The notes: generated by a model not told the origin, from the sequence alone. Positions 50,935 to 60,403 are shown, counted from the first letter of the stretch. The stretch is DNA of 64,000 nucleotides from Anaerolineae bacterium (GCA_016926875.1 JAFGNU010000039.1:43171-107170); one strand, 5' to 3'. Numbers and translations: made by a program.

Positions 50935-53595
50935 ATGGAATCAGTCGTCAAAAACAATCTTCCTTTGCCAAAAACAACCTTCATCGGCAGGCACCATGAG
51001 ATCGACGAAATTGTATCCTTGCTGACAGACTCACGCTGCCGCCTGCTGACGCTGGTCGGACCGGGCGGCATCGGTAAAACACGGCTGGCTCTGGAATCAG
51101 CGCACCACACGCTGGATGCATTCGCCAACGGCGTGTATTTCGTCTCGCTGGCCCCGCTGGAAGAGCCGAGCGACATTGTCCTGGCGATCATTGACGCCCT
51201 GCCGTTTCAGCTTCCAGATGTCCGCTGCGACCCGTCCGAGCAGCTTCTGGATTACCTACGCGACAAGCACCTGCTGTTGGTATTGGACAACTTTGAACAC
51301 CTGCTGGCCGGGGTCGATATTGTGAGCGCCATTCTTGAGGGGGCGCCCCAGGTGAAGGTGATGGTTACCTCGCGCGAGGCGTTGAATCTGCAAGACGAGT
51401 GGATACGCAGCCTGACCGGCATGGCCTACCCCGACAATGGGCACAATGGTAATCTGGAAAGCTACAGCGCCGTACAGTTGTTCATTGAGCGCGCTCTCCG
51501 CCTGCGCGGTGATTTTTCGCCCAACGAGGACAGCCGCAGCATTGCGCGCATTTGTCAGCTTGTCGAAGGTGTACCACTGGCTATCGAGCTGGCTGCCGGG
51601 TGGATCAAAACCTTGTCTCCGGCAGACATTGCCACCGAGATCGAGCGCGGGCTTGATATCCTGGTGACGCGCTCGCGCGATATGTCGCAGCGTCACCAGA
51701 GTATGCGCGCGGTTTTTGATCATTCGTGGCGGCTGCTCACACCGGAAGAACGCGCTGTGTTCCAGCGGCTGTCGGTGTTTCGCGGTGGATTCACGCGTGA
51801 AGTTGCTGTCGAGGTAACAAATGCCTCGCTGCATACGCTGGCCAGCCTGGTCGATAAATCGCTGCTGGTCCTGGGTGATACCGCGCGCTACGAAGTCCAC
51901 GAACTGCTGCGACAGTTCGGCGCAGAACAGCTCGAACTGGCAGGCGAAGCCGAAGCCATCCACGCCGCGCATACTGCCTACTTCATGAGTAGGCTGAACA
52001 TACTGGAAACCGACATCAAGGCACACCGGCAGATCGAAGCGCTGGATGAGATCGAAGCGGGCTTCGAGAACATCCGCAGCGCATGGTACCGCGCGGTGAA
52101 ACAGCAGAATTACGACGCCCTGAACCAAGCGCTCGAAAGCTTGAACCTTTTCAGCGATATGCGCGGGCGCTTTAACGAGGGCGATCAGATGTTCCGGTTT
52201 GCCATCGATCAGCTTGGCGCCGATGTACCAGCCGGACACGAGCTAACACTGGCCCGCCTGAAAATGCGCCATATGCGGCTGATCCTGATGGGCGCGATGG
52301 ACTACGATTTTGACCTGGCCGAACAAACCCGCGTCTGCATGGATATCGCGCTGGCGCATCATGACCCGGCGGAAACCGGGTACGCATACCACCTGATGGG
52401 CATTCTGACCCTGGGCGTAAAACCGGACGGCTATGTTGCGGCGTACCACGCCGCCACCGAGCTTTTTAACCAAAGCCTGGTGTACTTCCGCCAGATCAAC
52501 GACCGGTTTTATATCGGCGAAACGCTGGCATGGTCCGGGGCGTCGGGCATAGGTTTACCCGGCAGCAACCACGAGCGCGACATGGGCTTGATACAGCAGG
52601 GTCTCGAAATCCGGCGAGAGCTGGATGAGAAGAACGGTATCGCCTGGTCGTTGTTCAATCTGGCCGAGGGAATGCTCAGTCTTTACCGCTTTGACGAGGC
52701 GGAACACTATCTCTGGCTGGCGCTGGACGGTATGCGCGCCATCGGCACGGTGAAAGGTATCACCCTGAACAGTTACCGGCTGTGCCATACGCTGGTGTTG
52801 AAAGGCGACGTGGAAGAAGCCCAGGCGATCCTGGAAGAGATTGTCACTGTGGCTAAAGACACCTACCTGGATGGCGACTTACAGCTTGACGGCCTGCGTG
52901 CTTTATTGATCAGCATTATCGAAGAAGACTACGACAAGGCTCACCGGTTGGCCGAACGTGCCAGGGACGTCCCCGCGCGCCCATTCCACGGCTATAAAAC
53001 CTATTCGGTATATTGGGGCATCATGACTGCCGCCTGCGGGCAGGGCGACTATGCAACGGTCCGCATCAAACAGCCGCATATCTATTGGATCCGTTACGAT
53101 GATCCTGCATCGGGCACAATCTGCCTGGCTACCGAAGCCGCCGCGCTGGCGGACGAAGGCGACAAGGTGCGCGCGGTTGAGCTGCTGAGCCTCGCCTTCA
53201 GCCTGCCCGACTCGGTTACCGGCTGGCTGAAGCGCTGGCCGCTGATCACACGGCTGCAAGCGCGGTTGGAAGCCGACCTGGGGCATTCAGCTTTCCTGGC
53301 TGCCTGGAAACGCGGCGCTGCCAGCGATCTGGAAACCGAAATCCGGCGTATTATCGGGGATACCAAGTTGAACACGCGTCAGCAAGCCAACCAGGCGCTG
53401 CTCGATCCGCTGACCGACCGCGAGCTTGAAGTGCTCGACCTGGTCGCAGCGGGCCTGTCAAACCGGGATATTGCCGAACGGCTCGTCGTGTCGGTCGGCA
53501 CGGTCAAGGTGCACATACGGCACATCTATAACAAGCTGGATGTCAGCAGCCGGACCCAGGCAATCGCCCAGGCATCGGGATTAAACCTGATATAA
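50935..53595 (+). CDS. NB-ARC ATPase regulator with C-terminal LuxR DNA-binding domain
   Basis: 886 residues from ATG 50935. The N-terminal STAND/NB-ARC ATPase has a P-loop GPGGIGKTR at 42-50, LLVLDNFEHLL, TSREALNL and GVPLAIELAAGW. A middle region of helical TPR-like repeats (about 330-800) probably binds a ligand. The C-terminus is a LuxR helix-turn-helix (LTDRELEVLDLVAAGLSNRDIAERL, VGTVKVHIRHIYNKL). Such proteins are slow switches controlling catabolic or secondary metabolism genes. It directly follows the catabolic cluster on the same strand and may control it. Confidence 0.92.
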   Translation: MESVVKNNLPLPKTTFIGRHHEIDEIVSLLTDSRCRLLTLVGPGGIGKTRLALESAHHTLDAFANGVYFVSLAPLEEPSDIVLAIIDALPFQLPDVRCDPSEQLLDYLRDKHLLLVLDNFEHLLAGVDIVSAILEGAPQVKVMVTSREALNLQDEWIRSLTGMAYPDNGHNGNLESYSAVQLFIERALRLRGDFSPNEDSRSIARICQLVEGVPLAIELAAGWIKTLSPADIATEIERGLDILVTRSRDMSQRHQSMRAVFDHSWRLLTPEERAVFQRLSVFRGGFTREVAVEVTNASLHTLASLVDKSLLVLGDTARYEVHELLRQFGAEQLELAGEAEAIHAAHTAYFMSRLNILETDIKAHRQIEALDEIEAGFENIRSAWYRAVKQQNYDALNQALESLNLFSDMRGRFNEGDQMFRFAIDQLGADVPAGHELTLARLKMRHMRLILMGAMDYDFDLAEQTRVCMDIALAHHDPAETGYAYHLMGILTLGVKPDGYVAAYHAATELFNQSLVYFRQINDRFYIGETLAWSGASGIGLPGSNHERDMGLIQQGLEIRRELDEKNGIAWSLFNLAEGMLSLYRFDEAEHYLWLALDGMRAIGTVKGITLNSYRLCHTLVLKGDVEEAQAILEEIVTVAKDTYLDGDLQLDGLRALLISIIEEDYDKAHRLAERARDVPARPFHGYKTYSVYWGIMTAACGQGDYATVRIKQPHIYWIRYDDPASGTICLATEAAALADEGDKVRAVELLSLAFSLPDSVTGWLKRWPLITRLQARLEADLGHSAFLAAWKRGAASDLETEIRRIIGDTKLNTRQQANQALLDPLTDRELEVLDLVAAGLSNRDIAERLVVSVGTVKVHIRHIYNKLDVSSRTQAIAQASGLNLI

Positions 53596-53640
53596 CCATA
53601 AATACTCCCCCTCTATATCCAATATACCCCCTTGGGTAGA

Positions 53641-53668
53641 TTACAATGCCCCGTCTGTCGTTTATGAT
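53641..53668 (+). promoter_or_regulatory. Promoter of the small gene
   Basis: TTACAA (53641-53646), 16 bp, TATGAT (53663-53668). The -10 element is good and the -35 is weak. A transcript starting near 53676 would begin about 30 bases before the small reading frame. Confidence 0.5.
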
Positions 53669-53704
53669 AGGGTCAGCTTTGAGGGTATGGAAAGAGAGTA
53701 TGTG

Positions 53705-53953
53705 ATGATGAAGTTAATGCAGACGCTCGACCGCAAGACAGGGGCTTTTCTGAAATCAGTGGATCGGTCGATGTCGGAGCCGGTGAACGCGATCACAACC
53801 TTTGAGGTGTTTACGCATGGTACCCGGTGCCGCGCTCACCAACCACAACAGACCGTTGAGGAACCGGAGCAAATCAACCAGTACGAGGAGCAAGAGCGAG
53901 CAGCACCGCTGCCTTCAGTGGAACGCTGCCAGCCCGTCCGCAAATTTTCCTAG
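53705..53953 (+). CDS. Small hypothetical protein with its own promoter and terminator
   Basis: 82 residues from ATG 53705, with GAGAG six bases upstream. The N-terminal part ([20 protein letters not shown]) could form an amphipathic helix; the C-terminal part is rich in Gln and Glu ([20 protein letters not shown]). I recognise no family. A promoter-like element lies just before it and a strong terminator 26 bases after its stop, which is why it is listed. It could instead be a small RNA with a chance reading frame. Confidence 0.45.
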   Translation: MMKLMQTLDRKTGAFLKSVDRSMSEPVNAITTFEVFTHGTRCRAHQPQQTVEEPEQINQYEEQERAAPLPSVERCQPVRKFS

Positions 53954-54153
53954 CTTTTCAGCGCCAGACTACTATCCAGACCGCTCGCGTGAGCGGTCTT
54001 TTCTTCATATATAGCGGCCTCGTACGGATCAAAAGCAGGTAGATCAAAGTAGAATGTGCTGCCCTGCCCGACCTGGCTTTCAACGCCAACCCTGCCGCCA
54101 AGCTTTTCCACGATGCGCCGTACAATCGACAGGCCGAGTCCGTGCTCTTTGAT
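53950..54153 (-). pseudogene. C-terminal remnant of a histidine kinase
   Basis: A minus-strand stretch encodes the last part of an HATPase domain: [29 protein letters not shown] and TFYFDLPAF. The G2 box is intact, but the N, G1 and dimerisation regions are absent upstream, where the glycosyltransferase gene starts on the other strand. The final codons run through the terminator at 53979-54005. This is a deletion remnant, not a working kinase. Confidence 0.75.
53979..54005 (+). terminator. Rho-independent terminator after the small gene
   Basis: GACCGCTC-GCGT-GAGCGGTC followed by TTTTCTTC: a perfect 8-bp stem with a 4-base loop and a U-tract in the plus direction. Confidence 0.9.
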
Positions 54154-54192
54154 GTGATTCTTTCGAGGATAACTGCCTCCGGTGTTTTCTGG

Positions 54193-54198
54193 TATAAT
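54193..54198 (+). promoter_or_regulatory. Extended -10 promoter of the glycosyltransferase gene
   Basis: TATAAT preceded by TGG gives an extended -10 element. The expected start of transcription, about 7 bases downstream, falls at or next to ATG 54206, so the message would be leaderless. No good -35 is seen, which extended -10 promoters do not need. Confidence 0.6.
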
Positions 54199-54205
54199 CC
54201 GCGCC

Positions 54206-55345
54206 ATGATACCAAATATCCACATCGGCCTGAATGCGCACCTGCTGACGGCTCAGGCAGGCTACCGGGGGGCAGGCATCAACGGCTATATCACCAACCT
54301 AATACGCGCGCTGCCCGATGCTGATCCGTCGATCCACTACACTGTTTTTATGGGGCAGCAGGGCCACCTGCCCGATCACGAGCGCCTGATACAACGCCGC
54401 ACCGGTTGGAGCACGGAAAAGCCGCGCCGTCGAATCCTATGGGAGCAGATCATGCAACCGGTGGCGTTACTGCGTACACGCCCGGGCCTGCTGCACGCGC
54501 TGGCGTTTGTGTCGCCCATGATCAACCGCATCCCAACCGTTGTGACCGTGTACGACCTGAGCTTTATCCACTATCCGAACGTGCTGCCCGCCGTGCGCCG
54601 CCTGTACCTGCGTTTTTTTACGCGGCGGTCATGCGACCGGGCGCGGCGTGTGATCGCCATCTCGCAGAGCACCGCCCGCGACCTGACAGCCTGCTTTGGC
54701 ATTCCAGCCGACAAGATCGACATCGCCCTGCCCGGCGTGAGTGACCGGTTCCGCCCGCTGCCAACGCTTGACGTGGATCGCTTCCGGTGGCGTAAAGGGC
54801 TGCCCGATCGTTTTTTGCTGTTCCTGGGCACGCTGGAACCGCGCAAGAACTTGCCTGTCCTGCTGCGTGCCTACGCCCAACTGCCTGCCCCAGACCGCCA
54901 GGTCGTACACCTGGTCCTGGGCGGCGGCAGGGGCTGGATGTTTGAGGACATTTTCCGTACGATTGAGCAACACAGTCTGGGTGCTACGGTCCATTTGCCA
55001 GGCTATCTGCCCGCCGACGAGCTGCCGCTGTGGTACAATGCCGCCGAAGCGTTTGTCTACCCGTCGGTGTTCGAAGGCTTTGGACTGCCGGTTGCCGAAG
55101 CGTTGGCCTGCGGTACGCCCGCGCTGGTATCGAACGTCTCATCGCTGCCTGAAGCGGTGGGCGATACCGGCTGCTGCCTGCCGCCCGATGACGTGACTGC
55201 CTGGACAAATGCGCTGGCGCGTGTTATTCACGATCCGGCATGGCGCGAAGAAGCCGGTCACCAGGGCCGCGAGCACGCCGCCCGATTCACGTGGGCGAAC
55301 ACGGCTGCGCAAACCGTCGCCAGCTATCGCCGCGCGCTAGCCTGA
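54206..55345 (+). CDS. Glycosyltransferase, GT4 family
   Basis: 379 residues from ATG 54206 ([14 protein letters not shown]). It is a GT-B fold retaining glycosyltransferase with an N-terminal acceptor domain ([19 protein letters not shown]) and a C-terminal nucleotide-sugar domain ([48 protein letters not shown]). The two glutamates of the ExxxxxxxE motif are in that last segment. It probably adds a mannose- or glucose-type sugar in surface polysaccharide synthesis, given the polyprenyl-phosphate sugar transferase encoded next. Confidence 0.92.
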   Translation: MIPNIHIGLNAHLLTAQAGYRGAGINGYITNLIRALPDADPSIHYTVFMGQQGHLPDHERLIQRRTGWSTEKPRRRILWEQIMQPVALLRTRPGLLHALAFVSPMINRIPTVVTVYDLSFIHYPNVLPAVRRLYLRFFTRRSCDRARRVIAISQSTARDLTACFGIPADKIDIALPGVSDRFRPLPTLDVDRFRWRKGLPDRFLLFLGTLEPRKNLPVLLRAYAQLPAPDRQVVHLVLGGGRGWMFEDIFRTIEQHSLGATVHLPGYLPADELPLWYNAAEAFVYPSVFEGFGLPVAEALACGTPALVSNVSSLPEAVGDTGCCLPPDDVTAWTNALARVIHDPAWREEAGHQGREHAARFTWANTAAQTVASYRRALA

Positions 55346-55355
55346 ACCGGCGCAC

Positions 55356-55377
55356 AGGAGAAAAAATGGCTAATTAA
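55356..55377 (+). other. Three-codon reading frame with a strong ribosome-binding site
   Basis: AGGAG, five A residues, then ATG GCT AAT TAA. It lies between the glycosyltransferase and sugar-transferase genes, just before a run of seven A residues. It could be a leader minigene or the abandoned start of the next gene. Confidence 0.4.
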
Positions 55378-55451
55378 CAAAAAAAGGGTTGTCAAAACCG
55401 CCCAAACTAATAAAAATACATTGTGGCTTCTTTGCTGATCTTGATAATCTC

Positions 55452-56897
55452 ATGCCGGAAATAACCATGCATAGAACTGTTTTTAACCTGCCGCGCTGGC
55501 TGCTGCCCATTCTTGACGCCGCCCTGGTACTGGTTGCGTTCCTGCTGTCCTACTATCTGCGCTACGAGGTGCAGTTTTTACAGCCGGTAGACGAAGCCAA
55601 CGCGGCGCCCTTCACGCCCTATTTACCCTATGCAGCTGTTTTTGCCGCACTAATGCTGCTCTTTAATCACAATGCCCGTCTTTATGAGGAACGGCGCGGT
55701 CGTACCTGGTGGGATGAACTTTTTTCGGTCGGCAACAGCTCAACCAACACCGCAGTAGTCGTCATGGCGTTTAGCTTCCTGCTGCGCCCGCTGGTATTCT
55801 CGCGGTTGTTGATCGTACAGGCCGCCGTGTTGTCGATTGTGCTCCTGGGAGCGCTGCGGTTGATTCTGCGCATTATCCAGGGCCAGATGCGCAAGCGCGG
55901 TATCGGCGTAGAGCGCGTGCTGGTGGTGGGCGCGGGCGAAGTGGGGCGCTCGGTGCTGCAAACCATCGTCGCCCGACCCGATTTGGGATACAAAGTGATC
56001 GGTTTTGTGGACGATGATCCCACGCGCGGCACCAACGACCTGGGGCGCGTCCCGGCACTGGGTACAATCGACAACCTGCCGTACATCGTGGACAGCCAGC
56101 CGGTTGATACCGTTATCATCACGCTGCCCTGGCAGGTGCAGCGCAAAATCTTGAGCATCGTCCGCCAGTGTGAACAGAAACGCATCCGGGTGCGAACCGT
56201 CCCGGACATGTTCGAGCTGAGCCTGAGTCAGGTCCAGGTCGAGATGCTGGGTGGCATTCCTTTGCTGGGCTTGAATGGCGAGCCGCGCCTGCACGCCAGC
56301 AGCCGCCTGATCAAGCGCTCGATGGACCTGGCGCTGGTTGCACTGGCGCTGCCACTTGTGTTGATCGTGGTAGTATTCACCGCCATTGCGATCCGGCTGG
56401 ATTCACCCGGCCCGATCTTTTTTTCGCAGCAGCGTGTTGGGTTAAACGGCAGGTCGTTCAGGGTCTACAAGTTCCGGTCGATGATCGTCAATGCAGAAGC
56501 TATGAAAGCCGCCCTGGTTCGCCGGACCGGCGAAGACCCGCGCCACCCCAAACTGGCCAATGACCCGCGTATCACGCGCGTTGGGCGCTGGATTCGGCGT
56601 TTCAGCCTGGACGAACTGCCGCAGATAATCAACATCCTGCGCGGTGAAATGAGCTGGGTCGGGCCGCGTCCGGCTGTGCCCGAAGAGGTGAAACTGTACG
56701 AATCCTGGCACCGTAAACGCCTGCGCACCATGCCCGGCCTGACCGGGCTGTGGCAGGTCAGCGGGCGCAGCGAGGTGCCGTTCGAAGAGATGTGTCTGCT
56801 CGACATTTACTATATCGAGAACTGGTCGTTGGGGTTGGATGTCCAGATCATGTTGCGCACCATTCCCTACGTACTGCTAGGACATGGAGCATTGTAA
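55452..56897 (+). CDS. Undecaprenyl-phosphate sugar phosphotransferase (WbaP/CpsE-like)
   Basis: About 481 residues from ATG 55452; ATG 55467, with GGAA before it, is an alternative. Four or five N-terminal membrane helices (LLPILDAALVLVAFLLSYYL...) and a CoA-binding-like domain (VLVVGAGEVGRSVLQTI, VIGFVDDDPTRG) are followed by a fifth hydrophobic segment and the bacterial sugar-transferase domain (KRSMDLALVALAL, SPGPIFFSQQRVGLNG, YKFRSM, SLDELPQIINILRGEMSWVGPRP). It loads the first sugar phosphate onto the lipid carrier for exopolysaccharide or capsule synthesis. Confidence 0.93.
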   Translation: MPEITMHRTVFNLPRWLLPILDAALVLVAFLLSYYLRYEVQFLQPVDEANAAPFTPYLPYAAVFAALMLLFNHNARLYEERRGRTWWDELFSVGNSSTNTAVVVMAFSFLLRPLVFSRLLIVQAAVLSIVLLGALRLILRIIQGQMRKRGIGVERVLVVGAGEVGRSVLQTIVARPDLGYKVIGFVDDDPTRGTNDLGRVPALGTIDNLPYIVDSQPVDTVIITLPWQVQRKILSIVRQCEQKRIRVRTVPDMFELSLSQVQVEMLGGIPLLGLNGEPRLHASSRLIKRSMDLALVALALPLVLIVVVFTAIAIRLDSPGPIFFSQQRVGLNGRSFRVYKFRSMIVNAEAMKAALVRRTGEDPRHPKLANDPRITRVGRWIRRFSLDELPQIINILRGEMSWVGPRPAVPEEVKLYESWHRKRLRTMPGLTGLWQVSGRSEVPFEEMCLLDIYYIENWSLGLDVQIMLRTIPYVLLGHGAL

Positions 56898-56899
56898 CA

Positions 56900-58111
56900 T
56901 TGCGCAATCAACCTGTTTCCATTCCGGCATTGGCCCTGGAGTGGGTTGCCGCCCAGGAGTTGTATCAATTCGCCCAACAACTGGTCCAGACACCCAGCCC
57001 ATCCTCGCAGGAAGGCGCGGTTGCCCGGCTGATCGCGGACCAGATGAAAGCGTTGAAGTTCCCAAACGTGTATATCAACGATATGGGCAGCGTGATCGCC
57101 ACCCTGGGCAACGGCAACGGCCCCATGCTGCTTTATGACGCGCACATGGACACCGTCGATCCCGGCACACCAGATCGCTGGCTGCACCCACCCTACGCCG
57201 GAGTGATCGACAATAACATCCTGTACGGTCTGGGAACAACTGATATGAAAGGTGCGCTGGCAAGCATGATCTACGGCGCGCGCCAACTGCTGCCCTACCA
57301 GAATCGGATCAACGGTACGCTCGTGCTGGCGTTTGTCGTCCAACAGGAACCGTGTGAAGGGCTGGCGATCCGGGTCCTGGTTGAACAAGATGGCTTTCAG
57401 CCGGATTATGTGCTGCTAGGCGCGCCGACGAATCTCCAGATCAGCCGGGGACAGCGCGGGCGCGTGATGTTCAAAATCTCAGTCGAGGGCAAGGCCTCAC
57501 ATGGCAGCCAGCCTGAACTGGGACAAAACGCGATCTACGCCGCCGCGCGGCTGGTGTTCAGCGTGCAGCTTTTGGCCGACGACCTGCCAAAAGATCCCTT
57601 CCTGGGGCCGGGGACCATCGCCGTTACCGGCATCGGCAGCCGGGGCCTCAGCCTGAACGCGATCCCGGACCTGTGCAAGGTATTTGTAGACCGCCGCCTG
57701 ACGTTGGGCGAAACGGTGGGCAGTGCACAGGCGCAGATCGAAAGTCTGATCCGCCGCGAGGACATCCCGGCAACGGTCGAGATCACCACCTATAGCGATC
57801 CCTCGTATACCGGGGTCGTGCATACAGCCAGTGAAGCACACCCGGCCTGGGTGCTGGATCGCGGGCACCCGCTGGTAACAACGCTCAGCCAGGTGATCCA
57901 GACGGTCAGCGGCAGTGTGCCGGGAGTCGGGCATTGGCCGTTTTCAACCGATGGGGTGTATACGATGGGGCAGGCCAACATCCCGACAGTGGGGTTTGGG
58001 CCGGGCAATCCAGACCTGGTGCATACCTGTGAAGAACACATCGGGCTGGATGATCTAAAAACAGCCGCCCATGTTTATGCCGGTCTGGCCGCTGCCATGC
58101 TGATGGAGTGA
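56900..58111 (+). CDS. YgeY-like M20 family metallohydrolase
   Basis: 403 residues from TTG 56900, which follows the previous stop by two bases and has GGAG ten bases upstream. Metal ligands are H82 and D84 (LLYDAHMDTVD), D115 (GLGTTDMKGAL), E150 and a C-terminal His (EEHIGL). It resembles YgeY hydrolases: RGQRGRVMFKISVEGKASHGS, VDRRLTLGET, SYTGVVHT, PFSTDGVYTMG and GFGPG. The residue before E150, normally the catalytic Glu of the EE pair, is Gln149 (QQEPCEG). It may act on an N-carbamoyl or peptide-like substrate. It is adjacent to surface-sugar genes, which gives no clear clue. Confidence 0.87.
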   Translation: MRNQPVSIPALALEWVAAQELYQFAQQLVQTPSPSSQEGAVARLIADQMKALKFPNVYINDMGSVIATLGNGNGPMLLYDAHMDTVDPGTPDRWLHPPYAGVIDNNILYGLGTTDMKGALASMIYGARQLLPYQNRINGTLVLAFVVQQEPCEGLAIRVLVEQDGFQPDYVLLGAPTNLQISRGQRGRVMFKISVEGKASHGSQPELGQNAIYAAARLVFSVQLLADDLPKDPFLGPGTIAVTGIGSRGLSLNAIPDLCKVFVDRRLTLGETVGSAQAQIESLIRREDIPATVEITTYSDPSYTGVVHTASEAHPAWVLDRGHPLVTTLSQVIQTVSGSVPGVGHWPFSTDGVYTMGQANIPTVGFGPGNPDLVHTCEEHIGLDDLKTAAHVYAGLAAAMLME

Positions 58112-58114
58112 TCT

Positions 58115-58693
58115 GTGATGTCCGATCCCAAGCCGCCGCCCGGCAAGCGCCGCCAGTCCAATGTGATCAAGCCCATCGAACCTGCGCCGCGCACGACCAT
58201 TCAACCACTATGCTCCTCACGCCAACACGGCCCGCACCGCCCACCACCAGAACAACCGTCAGCACCGGATGCCGCAACAGACGATCCTTTTGCATACCGC
58301 ACGGACATCGCCATCGCGCACGCGCTGGTCCTGCTGACAGGGCTGGGTTTTGTGATCGCGGTGATCATCTGGGTGCTGCGCAGGGATCAATCACGGCACG
58401 CTGCGTTTCAGATGGCGCAGGCCGTTGTGTGGCAGCTACTGTACATCATCGTTGGCGGGCTGATCGGCTGTTTCAGCAGCGGCATTATGCTGGCAGGAAT
58501 AACAGGCTCGCTCCTATCCGGCAGCAGAGACGGGTCAACGCTGGCTATTTACTGCTATCGCGCCATCACCTTGCTAACCGCAGGCGCGTTTGTGTTGCCA
58601 GGGTTGGCTGCCGCGTGGGCAAGCTGGAACGGGCGCCGCTTTCGCTACCCGTTGATCGCCGGTTGGGTCGAACGCAGAATGACGCCCCGCTGA
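58115..58693 (+). CDS. Small membrane protein (DUF4870-like)
   Basis: 192 residues. A Pro-rich polar N-terminus (to about 60) precedes four hydrophobic helices (ALVLLTGLGFVIAVIIWVL, MAQAVVWQLLYIIVGGLIG, GIMLAGITGSLL, AITLLTAGAFVLPGLAAAW). The helix pattern with the motif DQSRHAAFQMAQAVVWQ resembles DUF4870-type proteins; their role is unknown. It overlaps no gene but starts three bases after the M20 hydrolase stop. Confidence 0.75.
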   Translation: MMSDPKPPPGKRRQSNVIKPIEPAPRTTIQPLCSSRQHGPHRPPPEQPSAPDAATDDPFAYRTDIAIAHALVLLTGLGFVIAVIIWVLRRDQSRHAAFQMAQAVVWQLLYIIVGGLIGCFSSGIMLAGITGSLLSGSRDGSTLAIYCYRAITLLTAGAFVLPGLAAAWASWNGRRFRYPLIAGWVERRMTPR

Positions 58694-58710
58694 TACGCGG
58701 GCGCGCGTAT
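58693..58710. other. Hairpin in the convergent gap before rho
   Basis: ATACGCG-GGCG-CGCGTAT, a 7-bp stem with a 4-base loop and no U-tract on either strand. It may help end the two converging transcripts. Confidence 0.35.
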
Positions 58711-58743
58711 TCCCGATCACCACAAGCTCATCATCAAGTACGA

Positions 58744-60009
58744 TCAGCCGTTGGTCAACTCGTGGAGGAACTGCTCGTTGCTTTCGGTATGCCGCAGCCG
58801 GTTGAGCAGCGCTTCGGTGGCGCTCACAATATCGTAGTTGGCAGGCGGCTGTGTCATCTGGACGAGCATACGCCGCATGGTCCATACACGCTGCAAAATA
58901 TCCGGGCCGAGCAGCATTTCCTCGCGCCGCGTCGAAGATTGGAGAATGTCGTAGGCGGGGAAAATGCGCCGCTCTTGCAGGTCGCGCGAGAGGTGCAGTT
59001 CCATGTTGCCCGTGCCTTTGAACTCCTCGTAAATCACGTCGTCCATGCGGCTGCCGGTCTTGACCAGACAGGTTGCAACTATCGTCAGGCTGCCGCCCTC
59101 TTCAACATTTCGCGCCGCCCCAAAGAACCGCTTGGGCGGGTACAGCGCCGACGGGTCCAGACCGCCGGTCAGCGTGCGCCCGCTGGGGGGAACGACCAGG
59201 TTATACGCCCGCGCCAGCCGCGTGATACTGTCCAGCATGATCACAACATGCTGCGCCGACTCGACAAGCCGCTTGGCGCGTTCCAGGGCCATCTCGGCCA
59301 CGCGTACATGGAAGGCTACTGGCTCGTCAAACGTGCTGCTGATCACCTCGGCATCGACCGAGCGATCCATGTCGGTGACCTCTTCGGGACGCTCGCCGAT
59401 CAGCACCACCATGAGGTGCACTTCTGGATAGTTGTGGCTGATGGCGTTGGCGACATCCTTGAGCACAGTCGTTTTCCCGGCTTTTGGCGGGCTGACGATC
59501 AGGCCGCGCTGGCCGCGCCCGACTGGCGCGATCAGGTTCAGCATCCGCGTGGAGATCACGCGAGAGGATGTCTCCAGGTTAAAGCGCTCCTCAGGAAAGA
59601 TCGCCGTCAGGTCGTCAAAGCGCGGGCGGCGCTTGGCCTGTTCCGGGTCCAGCCCATTCACAGCTTCCACGCGCAGCAGCCCGTAGTACTTTTCCGAGTC
59701 TTTCGGCGGGCGAACCTGCCCGATGACCATATCGCCGGTCCGCAGGCCAAAGCGGCGGATCTGCGTCTGGCTGACATAAATATCATCCGGCCCCGGCAGG
59801 TAGTGATCTGAGCGCAAGAAACCGATCCCCTCGTCAATCACTTCGAGGACGCCGCCGCGCAACTGGTGGCCCTGCTTTTCGGCCTTGTGGCGCAGCAAGC
59901 GCAAGATCAGGTCCTGCTTCTTCAGACGGCTAAACCCTGCAATATCGGCATCGCGTGCCATAGTGCGCAAGGCTTCTAACGTTTGCGTTTCGAGATCTAC
60001 TATATCCAT
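58744..60009 (-). CDS. rho: Transcription termination factor Rho
   Basis: 421 residues, a normal length. It has an N-terminal Rho helical domain ([19 protein letters not shown]), an RNA-binding cold-shock-like domain ([28 protein letters not shown]), Walker A PPKAGKTT at 174-181, [23 protein letters not shown], Walker [17 protein letters not shown] and the Q/R-loops ([35 protein letters not shown]). The hexamer translocates on RNA and releases transcripts. GGAG lies six bases before ATG. The long leader upstream fits the autoregulation known for rho. Confidence 0.97.
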   Translation of the reverse strand: MDIVDLETQTLEALRTMARDADIAGFSRLKKQDLILRLLRHKAEKQGHQLRGGVLEVIDEGIGFLRSDHYLPGPDDIYVSQTQIRRFGLRTGDMVIGQVRPPKDSEKYYGLLRVEAVNGLDPEQAKRRPRFDDLTAIFPEERFNLETSSRVISTRMLNLIAPVGRGQRGLIVSPPKAGKTTVLKDVANAISHNYPEVHLMVVLIGERPEEVTDMDRSVDAEVISSTFDEPVAFHVRVAEMALERAKRLVESAQHVVIMLDSITRLARAYNLVVPPSGRTLTGGLDPSALYPPKRFFGAARNVEEGGSLTIVATCLVKTGSRMDDVIYEEFKGTGNMELHLSRDLQERRIFPAYDILQSSTRREEMLLGPDILQRVWTMRRMLVQMTQPPANYDIVSATEALLNRLRHTESNEQFLHELTNG

Positions 60010-60257
60010 GGGAATCTCCGCACGAGGAAGGGCATATTCAGCCCTTAATTATGTGTATACCTGAATACCTGTGATGACGACAAGTTACAACAACCAGGGG
60101 GCAACCGCATTGACGGTTCACACCACAATAACAAGGTTACGTCCGCTACCTTGAGAACTGGAACTTATTGATGCGTTGTGGGCGCACAAATAGGAGCAAA
60201 AAGCGACAAAAACAACGAACTTACTGACAATATAGCACAGTGTTGGCGTATGGTCAA
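60010..60257 (-). promoter_or_regulatory. rho promoter and long 5' leader
   Basis: On the minus strand TTGACC (60257-60252), exactly 17 bp and TATATT (60234-60229) form a strong promoter, giving a leader of about 210 bases before ATG 60009. The leader contains a small hairpin AGGGC/GCCCT at 60029-60045 close to the ribosome site. The remaining 60258-60403, between this promoter and cdsA, shows only a weak hairpin (CAGGC/GCCTG near 60281-60295) that could end the cdsA transcript. Confidence 0.65.
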
Positions 60258-60403
60258 ACGAATGTATTCCAGATTCAGGGCAGGCTCACTGCCTGTACGG
60301 GCAGAACAGTGTGTACTACAAGCTGCATCCCCGCATAAATTGTCCCCAAAACCGGAAACTCGCCCCAGGGGTGGAGTGCGCCCTATCGGCTCCTGCTCCC
60401 AGA

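Noticed and set aside
58108..59811. A 567-codon plus-strand reading frame opposite rho
   Set aside because: The opposite strand is a full-length rho with all motifs; the composition of the antisense frame is Arg/Gln-rich and unlike a protein.
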